From: Nostoc punctiforme NIES-2108
Lineage (GTDB): Bacteria; Cyanobacteriota; Cyanobacteriia; Cyanobacteriales; Nostocaceae
Direction: 5' to 3'
DNA length: 64,000 nucleotides
NCBI GenBank assembly: GCA_003326195.1
Contig: LXQE01000029.1
Span: 107,171 to 171,170, forward strand
Numbering within the stretch: position 1 is the stretch's first letter; the number at the start of each line of letters is the position of its first letter. The notes below the pieces were generated by a model that searched no databases, was not told the DNA's origin, and saw nothing but the letters and a program-made list of their open reading frames with translations. Below are positions 57,827 through 64,000 of this stretch, in pieces. Position numbers and translations under genes: made by a program.

Positions 57827-58894
57827 TTAAGAGTTGAATATTTCTACAAGGCGATACCCGCGAGTATATAGCGGAACTGGAGCGCCAGAATTCTGTTTTT
57901 TCCTTGCTTCTTCACAAGTTTCATCAAACACAATTAGCGTTTCTTTCCCAACCTTCAGCCAGTTTTGATATGGCACACTCATATCTTCTTCAATACCACC
58001 AATATTAGGTGCGACCATTGCCCGGTAAGCTTCATTGAATTTCCTGCGGAACCGGAAATCTACTGAAATTCTTAGACCTTCAGTTTTCCTTCTTACCGTT
58101 TGATGCAATCCACGGGCATCATTAAAGTACATTGTGCCGTGTTGTAGTTGTGCTTCTGTGTAGGAGACAACCATCGGAATATCCCGACCTTCGTCAAAGT
58201 CTGACATCACTTGCATAGACTGTAGTTCCATTTCGCGGGGCATTTCACCTGCTTCGATAGTGATATTATCGATGTCGCCAAATAATGGTAGAACCACTAC
58301 AGTTGCATCAGCAGCAACACCTGCCCAGACATCACTGTGGCATTTTGAGCTAGCAAAGGGCAAACCCAACTTCTTCGCGTCAGTCTTACCATAGACCATG
58401 CGGAGATTTACTGGTAAATCCACTGCATCAATCAGGTCATTCGCTCCTAGTTGGTAGAAAGCCTCTGCGACGCTTTTTTGAAAGAGGTTAAATGCCAGAG
58501 TATGTTCTCGCTTGGGCATCAAAAGACCAGTGCCGGTGTAGTTAGGCAAAGTACTTCTTGCTTCCAGTAGTCGTTCAAGCATTTCAGCTTCCGAAAGAAT
58601 GATGGGACTATTCAGACACGCTGAAATATAACCCGCAGCAGCAATTCTGATTTGCTGGAATAACTCAGGCTTTAATGTGTGTTCAAACAGTAGTCGGTAC
58701 TGTCGCCTTGTAGCAATTTTATCGGCAAGCTCATCAAAGAGCCGATCACCAAGCTCAGAAAATGCGTAGGCGTAGCCCATCGTAGACATCGCACGCTCAT
58801 ATTGTAAGCGATCGCGCACTGGTAATTCTGCTAACAGTTCTTCTAACATCATTTCTTCCAACGTTATTCTAAATCGGCTAAATAACTCATACAT
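57827..58894 (-). CDS. Putative non-heme Fe(II)/2-oxoglutarate oxygenase-like protein
   Basis: 355 residues. A helical N-terminal third precedes a region with the 2-His-1-carboxylate pattern: HSD at 186-188 (KCHSDVWAG), a distal His264 (GLHQTV) and Arg275 (GLRISVDFRF) 11 residues later, the usual position of the 2-oxoglutarate-binding Arg. The pattern and the phrase KCHSDVWAG recall phytanoyl-CoA dioxygenase or StrG-like proteins of natural product clusters. It diverges from a methyltransferase/diiron oxidase pair across a 449-base AT-rich gap. I expect oxidation of a small molecule; no substrate is predictable. Confidence 0.6.
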   Translation of the reverse strand: MYELFSRFRITLEEMMLEELLAELPVRDRLQYERAMSTMGYAYAFSELGDRLFDELADKIATRRQYRLLFEHTLKPELFQQIRIAAAGYISACLNSPIILSEAEMLERLLEARSTLPNYTGTGLLMPKREHTLAFNLFQKSVAEAFYQLGANDLIDAVDLPVNLRMVYGKTDAKKLGLPFASSKCHSDVWAGVAADATVVVLPLFGDIDNITIEAGEMPREMELQSMQVMSDFDEGRDIPMVVSYTEAQLQHGTMYFNDARGLHQTVRRKTEGLRISVDFRFRRKFNEAYRAMVAPNIGGIEEDMSVPYQNWLKVGKETLIVFDETCEEARKKQNSGAPVPLYTRGYRLVEIFNS

Positions 58895-59343
58895 TCAAAG
58901 CCATTCCGTTTTGAAAACGAATCTGACTATTACAAATTAACAATCTTATTCTCTTTATACTTCGTAAAATATACTGTTTTATTGTGATTAATTATCTTAA
59001 TTAAAAGAATTAATTTTAACTTTATTAGTAAAGCCTAGATGAAGTTAGAGGATAAAAAAATAAATCTATATATATGAAGTTGCTATTAACTAAGTAATAA
59101 TTCAAGTTTATGAAGTTAAATCTAATTTAGCTGCTTATATTTAAAGAAACTAACAAGCTAATAATGATGAGGAGAGTTTTTCCTTGGAAAATAATAGTTT
59201 TTAAACAAAGAACATAAAACTAGTAAAATCAACATTCTCAGATAAACATATTAATTGTTAAAACATATACATCAACTATTTCAGTTTTGCCAGGCTAAAT
59301 TGATCAAGAAAAGTCTAAATTGAGTATAAATAAATAATTAAAA
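58895..59343. other. AT-rich divergent promoter region
   Basis: 449 bases, strongly AT-rich, without a supported gene. It must contain the promoters of the oxygenase-like gene and of the methyltransferase/diiron oxidase operon, so the two units could share control. I identify no operator. Confidence 0.55.
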
Positions 59344-60114
59344 ATGTCAAATGTGAATCACAAAAACTCAACTAAAAACTTATATAATCGCACAGCATCA
59401 GAGTGGATTAGAGGAGAACCTACTTCTTTATCAGACTTTACAGCCCGCCCTTTTGTATTAGATCTTTGTCAGTCTGTTGCTGGGTTGCGAGTACTTGATA
59501 TAGGTTGTGGAGAAGGTTATTGCAGTCGAGAGCTAAGGCGACGTGGCGCTGCATGGGTACATGGAATAGACCTTTCCCAAGGCATGATTGCAGCAGCACA
59601 ATTGCAAGAAGTAGAAGATGGATTGGGTATTAGCTATGAAGTAGGCTGTGCTACCAATCTCAAGCAGTTTGATGATGGCGAAATTGACTTAGTTGTTGCA
59701 GTATTTTTATTTAACTATTTGACAATTGCTCAGACCCAAGAATGCATGGCAGAAGTTGCACGCATTCTTCGTCCAGGCGGTCGATTTGTATTCAGCGTTC
59801 CCCATCCATCTTTTCCATATATGCGGGAGGCAGCATATCCGTTTTATTTTCAAGTTGAAGGTACAGGCTATTTCAGCAAGCGAGATCGGCAGTTTCCTGG
59901 TCGTATTTGGAAACGAGATGGCTCCTGGCTAAATGTGCAATTGATTCACAAAACTCTTGAGGATTACTTTAATGCTCTTAAATTTGCTGGCTTCAATACG
60001 ATGCCAACCTTACAAGAATTGCGTGTAACTCCAGAACATATCGCAATAGATGAATCATTTTTTAGCCCGTTACTTGACCAACCCCTTCATCTAGCCCTAC
60101 AAATATTACGATGA
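59344..60114 (+). CDS. SAM-dependent methyltransferase
   Basis: 256 residues, class I Rossmann fold. SAM-binding motif VLDIGCGEGYCSREL lies at about residues 50-64, then GIDLSQGMI (acidic loop), DDGEIDLVVAVFLFNYL (motif IV area) and ILRPGGRFVFSVPHPSFPYM. It resembles small-molecule O- or N-methyltransferases. Its stop overlaps the start of the next gene (ATGA), so they are translated together. With the facing oxygenase it suggests a tailoring role on the same compound. Confidence 0.88.
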   Translation: MSNVNHKNSTKNLYNRTASEWIRGEPTSLSDFTARPFVLDLCQSVAGLRVLDIGCGEGYCSRELRRRGAAWVHGIDLSQGMIAAAQLQEVEDGLGISYEVGCATNLKQFDDGEIDLVVAVFLFNYLTIAQTQECMAEVARILRPGGRFVFSVPHPSFPYMREAAYPFYFQVEGTGYFSKRDRQFPGRIWKRDGSWLNVQLIHKTLEDYFNALKFAGFNTMPTLQELRVTPEHIAIDESFFSPLLDQPLHLALQILR

Positions 60115-60845
60115 CACAAACATCTTCTTTAGTTAGAAATTCCTTCCGTGAAATAACGATTAATCATCCTCTATGGAATCATGAGTTTCTAATGCGCTGT
60201 CAGACTGGAAATTTATTTTTACCAGACGTACAGGTACTAGCTGTCCAGATGTACAAATTCTCCAAAGAATTTAATCGTATTTTGGCTAGCATCTTGTCTT
60301 GCTGCCAAGATGAAACTAGTCAGTTAGTCATCTTGGAAAACCTATTTGACGAAATGGGACAGGGAGATATAACTCACTCTCACCCAGAATTGTTTCGTAA
60401 ATTTACCCGTGCACTTGGTATCCACGACGAAACTCTGGCATCACTACCCACTGCACCTGAAACTCGTGCCCTTATTGAAACCTACTTGCAAATGCCACAT
60501 AAGTACGGCTATTTAGCTGCACTCGGTGCCGTCTGTTATGCTTCCGAAGGGATTGTTAGCTCACTGTACACGCAACTATACAAAGGAATTGTTGGCGCTA
60601 CTCCTTTACCCAAAGAATCACTGATCTTTTTTGAAGTCCATATTGATGTGGATGATAGTCATGCAGCGAAGCTAGCGGCAGTGATTGAACCTCAGATTAC
60701 CATGAATGAAGAAGATATTAAGATAAAGCTAGCTATTTCCGAAGCTATGGATGCCCGCCTTCAATTTTTTAACGGTATTCAGCGTCAAATCTCTAAATAT
60801 AGCTTGTATCCTGATTCATGGCTGCCTTTTGATGAATCCCTGTAG
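60111..60845 (+). CDS. Heme-oxygenase-like diiron oxidase (HDO) family protein
   Basis: 244 residues, all helical, of the iron-containing redox enzyme/TenA-PqqC superfamily. Metal ligands typical of HDO enzymes are visible: Glu81 with a following His (DEMGQGDITHSH, His89 or His91), Glu146 (YASEG) and the HxxxDxxH triad His177-Asp181-His184 (VHIDVDDSH). Relatives include UndA, BesC, SznF, AetD and CADD, which split or oxidise fatty acids or amino acids. It is coupled to the methyltransferase by a 4-base overlap. The substrate is unknown. Confidence 0.82.
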   Translation: MTQTSSLVRNSFREITINHPLWNHEFLMRCQTGNLFLPDVQVLAVQMYKFSKEFNRILASILSCCQDETSQLVILENLFDEMGQGDITHSHPELFRKFTRALGIHDETLASLPTAPETRALIETYLQMPHKYGYLAALGAVCYASEGIVSSLYTQLYKGIVGATPLPKESLIFFEVHIDVDDSHAAKLAAVIEPQITMNEEDIKIKLAISEAMDARLQFFNGIQRQISKYSLYPDSWLPFDESL

Positions 60846-61170
60846 TTAATCTGTCAAGCTTAAATTGATGGATGAGTAAGTTTGTAGTAAGGACTTTAGT
60901 CCTTATTTTTTAAGCACAAAGTCTTTACTATAAACCCTCAAAGCCTGCTTGCTAAAACGAATAAGTGAAAATACGGTTGTAACAATTAGTATTTGTAGCA
61001 TTAGAATACAAACAGTTTTCCCTGTTTTTTCGGTTTTTAAGGCTGTAATAAAAAATTTTAAGGTTTGATTGTAGAAAATCTTCTCATTTAAACAAGCCTT
61101 TTAAGAAATTAATTGTCGAGTTTTGCGCAAATTCAGAAAGTAAAATCAGGTGCAGCAAGAGGAGGCTTCC
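60846..61170. other. Intergenic upstream of the H-NOX gene
   Basis: 325 bases without a supported gene. GTCCTTAT-like repeats of AAGGACTTTAGTCCTT near 60890-60903 form a small palindrome, a possible terminator of the HDO operon. A strong AGAGGAGG ribosome-binding site is at 61158. Confidence 0.5.
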
Positions 61171-61722
61171 ATGTACGGATTAGTGAACAAGGCGATTCAA
61201 GACATGGTGTGCAGTCGCTTTGGCGAAGATACTTGGAAAACAATCAAGCAGAAAGCAGAGGTGGATGTAGATGTTTTCCTCAGTATGGAAGGCTATCCCG
61301 ATGACATCACCCACAAGCTGGTAAAAGCTGCTAGTGTCATTCTCGGTTTATCTTCCTCGGAGATTATGCAAGCCTTTGGGGAATTTTGGGTTCAGTACAC
61401 TGCTCAAGAAGGCTATGGTGAATTGATGGATATGAGTGGAGATGAACTCCCTGAGTTTTTAGAAAACCTTGATGATCTTCATGCTCGTTTAGGAGTTAGT
61501 TTTCCTAAACTCCAACCCCCATCATTTGAGTGTACTGATATAGAAGAAAATTCTCTGAGCTTACATTATCGCTCTGATAGAGAAGGGCTAGCGCCAATGA
61601 TTCTTGGATTAGTCAAGGGATTGGGAAGTAGGTTTGATACAGAAGTTCATGTTACCCAAACCCAAAGTCGAGATGAAGGCGCTGAACATGATGAATTTTT
61701 AGTGATTTATAAACCAAATTGA
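61171..61722 (+). CDS. H-NOX heme nitric oxide/oxygen-binding sensor
   Basis: From ATG 61171, behind an AGAGGAGG site, 183 residues. MYGLVNKAIQDMVCSRFG is the diagnostic start. The proximal heme ligand is His104 (NLDDLHARLG) and the propionate-binding YxSxR motif is Tyr133, Ser135, Arg137 (LHYRSDREG). A Trp near residue 73 (EFWVQYT) sits where Nostoc H-NOX has a distal-pocket Trp. It senses NO (and possibly CO) and passes the signal to the kinase encoded 10 bases downstream. Confidence 0.96.
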   Translation: MYGLVNKAIQDMVCSRFGEDTWKTIKQKAEVDVDVFLSMEGYPDDITHKLVKAASVILGLSSSEIMQAFGEFWVQYTAQEGYGELMDMSGDELPEFLENLDDLHARLGVSFPKLQPPSFECTDIEENSLSLHYRSDREGLAPMILGLVKGLGSRFDTEVHVTQTQSRDEGAEHDEFLVIYKPN

Positions 61723-61732
61723 GTGCAGTAGC

Positions 61733-63181
61733 ATGGCTCCTCCTCACCTTACACTTTCGCCAGAATTGCTGGCGAAAGCTTTTCCCTTCCACTTTGCCTT
61801 TAGCCGTAATCGGGAAATTATACAAGCTGGTGATGTTTTCGGGCGCATTTGTCCTGAAGCATTGGTTGGTAAATTGATTGAGCAGCATTTCCAAATCAAT
61901 CGTCCAAAAATTTTGGTCGATTTTGATGTTATCAGTAAACAGTCTCGTGCCCTGTTTATATTAGAGTTTCTCCACAATGGAATGCATCTCAAGGGTCAGA
62001 TGATGTATCAACCAGAGGAGGAGGTGATATTTTTTTTAGGTTCTCCCTGGATTACAGATACAACTAGCCTCGCTCCTCTGGGTATTAAACTCAAAGACTT
62101 TGCAATTCACGATCCTATTGTTGATTTCCTGTTTCTGCTACAAGCTCAGAATACTGCTTTGGCTGATGCTAAAAAGTTAACAAGTGAACTGAAACAGCAA
62201 AGGGCACAACTACGGAGTGCGCTACAAATCAAGGAGAATTTAGCAGAAATTGCTGAGGCTCAGTCTAAAAAATTGGAAAAATCCCTGCGGGAGCTACAAC
62301 AAACTCAAGCCCAATTAGTCCAAGCTGAGAAAATGTCTAGTTTGGGGCAGTTAGTTGCAGGAGTTGCTCACGAAATTAACAATCCTGTTAATTTTATTTA
62401 CGGAAATTTGAAATATGCAAAGGATTATACACAGTGTTTACTAAACCTTGTGCATCTTTACCAGCAATTTTATGCCAATCCTGTTTCAGAAATTAAAGAA
62501 TACATTAAGGAAATTGAGTTAGATTTTTTACTGGATGATTTGCCCAAAATCCTAAATTCGATGGAAGTAGGAGCCGAACGGATCTCTGAAATTGTCTTAT
62601 CTCTGCGGAATTTCTCTCGTCTCGATGAGGCGGAGAAGAAAAGAGTTGATATTCATCAGGGACTGGATAGTACTTTGCTGATTTTACAAAGTCGCTTCAA
62701 AGATAGTGTTGATCATCCTGGGATCAAAGTAGTGAAAAATTATGGAGATTTACCTTTAGTAGATTGCTACGCTGGCCAACTCAATCAAGTATTCATGAAT
62801 ATTATCAGTAATGCAATCGATGCGCTCGATAATTATGATAGTAGACGCGCGATCGCAGAAATTCATGCTAATCCTAATATAATTACAATTACTACGGAAA
62901 TCATCGAAACGAACTGTGTAATCCGAATTGCCGATAATGGTTCAGGAATAACAGAAGCAGTTAAGGAACGACTATTCGATCCATTTTTCACAACTAAGCC
63001 AGTCGGTAAGGGTACAGGATTAGGTTTATCAATTAGCTATCAGATTGTAGTTGAAAAACATGGGGGAACACTACGATGCGTATCAGAACCTGGGCAAGGA
63101 ACTGAGTTCTGGATTGAAATTCCCTTATCTATGAACAAACAAGCACTTAATTGCATCAAATCATTAAGTTTAATAAAATAA
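61733..63181 (+). CDS. H-NOX-associated sensor histidine kinase
   Basis: 482 residues. Residues 1-140 match the HNOBA-type domain that accompanies H-NOX proteins (NPFHFAFSRN-like PFHFAFSRNREIIQAGDVFG, and KGQMMYQPEEEVIFFLGSPW). A coiled coil (140-200) leads to HisKA with the phospho-acceptor His213 (VAHEINNPVNFI) and the ATPase domain with DNGSGI, KPVGKGTGLGLSI and EPGQGTEF. No membrane segment: it is cytosolic. No response regulator gene is adjacent in the window. It lies 10 bases after the H-NOX gene, so they form an operon. Confidence 0.93.
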   Translation: MAPPHLTLSPELLAKAFPFHFAFSRNREIIQAGDVFGRICPEALVGKLIEQHFQINRPKILVDFDVISKQSRALFILEFLHNGMHLKGQMMYQPEEEVIFFLGSPWITDTTSLAPLGIKLKDFAIHDPIVDFLFLLQAQNTALADAKKLTSELKQQRAQLRSALQIKENLAEIAEAQSKKLEKSLRELQQTQAQLVQAEKMSSLGQLVAGVAHEINNPVNFIYGNLKYAKDYTQCLLNLVHLYQQFYANPVSEIKEYIKEIELDFLLDDLPKILNSMEVGAERISEIVLSLRNFSRLDEAEKKRVDIHQGLDSTLLILQSRFKDSVDHPGIKVVKNYGDLPLVDCYAGQLNQVFMNIISNAIDALDNYDSRRAIAEIHANPNIITITTEIIETNCVIRIADNGSGITEAVKERLFDPFFTTKPVGKGTGLGLSISYQIVVEKHGGTLRCVSEPGQGTEFWIEIPLSMNKQALNCIKSLSLIK

Positions 63182-63420
63182 ATACTTTCAGCAAATTTTC
63201 AAGCGATCACTCTTAACTATAGCAATTCTAGTTTTTTAGTATAAAATGCTACTTTTTTTACAGAGTAGAGATTGCAATTTGTCAGAAATATTGAACTAGT
63301 GGTGTATTGAAGTTAACAACTCTAAGATTTATGGTTGCAAAGCCTACTTATGAGTTATAAGTTATGATTTATGAGTTTTATTTTTAACTCCTAATTTCTA
63401 ACTTTTTACCTGTACCGATC

Positions 63421-64000
63421 GTGAATCTACGCCGCCTGATTCCAATTTTTGATAGTTCAGTCTCTAACTGGGCATTAGAAGCGCGGTTGTTGCGCTGGTT
63501 AACGTTGATTTGGCTGTTCGTCGGCTTGATCATGCTATTTTCAGCATCATATCCTGTCGCTGATGCCCGTCAGAATGATGGGTTGTACTACTTTAAGCGT
63601 CAACTGCTTTGGGTCTTAGTTTCCTTAATCGGATTCAATATTATTGTTAATTCGCCATTGCAGAAAATTTTGGGACTATCCCATTGGTTTTTGTTGCTGT
63701 TTTTGGGGTTAATTTTTGTCACACTGATCCCAGGATTGGGAAAAAAGGCTTTTGATGCAGCGCGTTGGATTGCGATCGGGCCAATTCCGATTCAACCTTC
63801 AGAACTAATTAAACCCTTTTTGGTGTTGCAAAGTGCGCGGCTTTTTGGTCAGTGGGAACGAATTAGTTGGCGGGTTCGCTTCGCGTGGTTGGGTGTTTTT
63901 GGTCTGGTACTTTTAGGAATTCTTGCCCAGCCTAACTTGAGTACAACCGCACTTTGCGGCATGACTATTTGGCTAATTGCTCTAGCAGCTGGCTTACCTT
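63421..64000 (+). CDS. ftsW: FtsW/RodA/SpoVE family protein, 3' end outside the window
   Basis: At least 193 codons from GTG 63421, open to the window edge. The hydrophobic pattern and the motifs MLFSASYPVA, AARWIAIGPIPIQPSELIKP and AQPNLSTTALCG are typical of SEDS peptidoglycan polymerases; the last corresponds to the conserved Gln-Pro-Asp/Asn region. FtsW is the divisome member, though RodA cannot be fully excluded without the C-terminus. The product is an integral membrane lipid II glycosyltransferase. The gene is partial here. Confidence 0.9.
   Translation, partial: MNLRRLIPIFDSSVSNWALEARLLRWLTLIWLFVGLIMLFSASYPVADARQNDGLYYFKRQLLWVLVSLIGFNIIVNSPLQKILGLSHWFLLLFLGLIFVTLIPGLGKKAFDAARWIAIGPIPIQPSELIKPFLVLQSARLFGQWERISWRVRFAWLGVFGLVLLGILAQPNLSTTALCGMTIWLIALAAGLP

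Overview
This window comes from the chromosome of a filamentous cyanobacterium of the order Nostocales, most like Nostoc or a close relative. The evidence is the very frequent HIP1 octamer GCGATCGC, arrays of cyanobacterial heptamer repeats (TGCCCAA and AAAATCC types), an allophycocyanin operon whose core-membrane linker has four linker repeats, a chlorophyll cyclase, a high-light-inducible protein, the myxoxanthophyll genes cruF and cruG, xisH and xisI homologues, and fairly AT-rich DNA. No rRNA, tRNA or CRISPR array was seen.

Layout. 0-13.8 kb: acsF (chlorophyll synthesis), a solitary HsdR-N-like nuclease, a peroxiredoxin-like protein, an HLIP, thyX, an Rpn-type nuclease, a frameshifted xisH overlapping xisI, dcd, a CobO-like protein without its P-loop lysine, an adenylate kinase-like protein, rph and pgl. 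13.9-27.6 kb: a zinc-ribbon/FHA protein, an M50 protease followed by two damaged small genes, RNase HI with a C-terminal extension, a non-autonomous mobile element, cruG and cruF, an MlaE-type permease, several membrane proteins, three candidate very small membrane proteins, a class V aminotransferase, and DUF1499, DUF1345 and ChaB proteins. 27.6-35.2 kb: a gene graveyard with transposase remnants (IS1182-, IS66-, DUF4277- and IS4-like), a broken TPR gene, orphan C-termini and a GC-rich alpha/beta hydrolase that looks foreign. 35.3-51.1 kb: a beta-carbonic anhydrase, smc, a PRC-barrel protein, a PIN-like toxin, an ABC exporter, SelO, a Spy-like protein, an acetyltransferase, bioB, a methyltransferase and a ComB homologue. 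51.7-57.0 kb: apcE, then apcA-apcB-apcC, encoding the phycobilisome core. 57.0-64.0 kb: an EVE-like protein, an oxygenase-like gene divergent from a methyltransferase/diiron-oxidase pair, an H-NOX/histidine kinase pair, and the start of an FtsW/RodA gene cut by the window edge.

How it works together. Much of the window is photosynthetic housekeeping: pigment synthesis, light-harvesting core, high-light protection, carotenoid glycosides and carbonic anhydrase. thyX and dcd both serve thymidylate supply. The strongest candidate for an undescribed system is at 57.8-60.8 kb. There a putative non-heme iron/2-oxoglutarate oxygenase faces a SAM methyltransferase whose stop codon overlaps the start of a heme-oxygenase-like diiron oxidase. 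This looks like a compact biosynthetic unit, and the H-NOX gas sensor pair lies just downstream.

A second theme is small mobile DNA. At least four palindromic elements with terminal inverted repeats and flanking direct repeats are visible, two of them inserted inside short tandem repeats. Intergenic-type repeats also lie in frame inside smc at three places.
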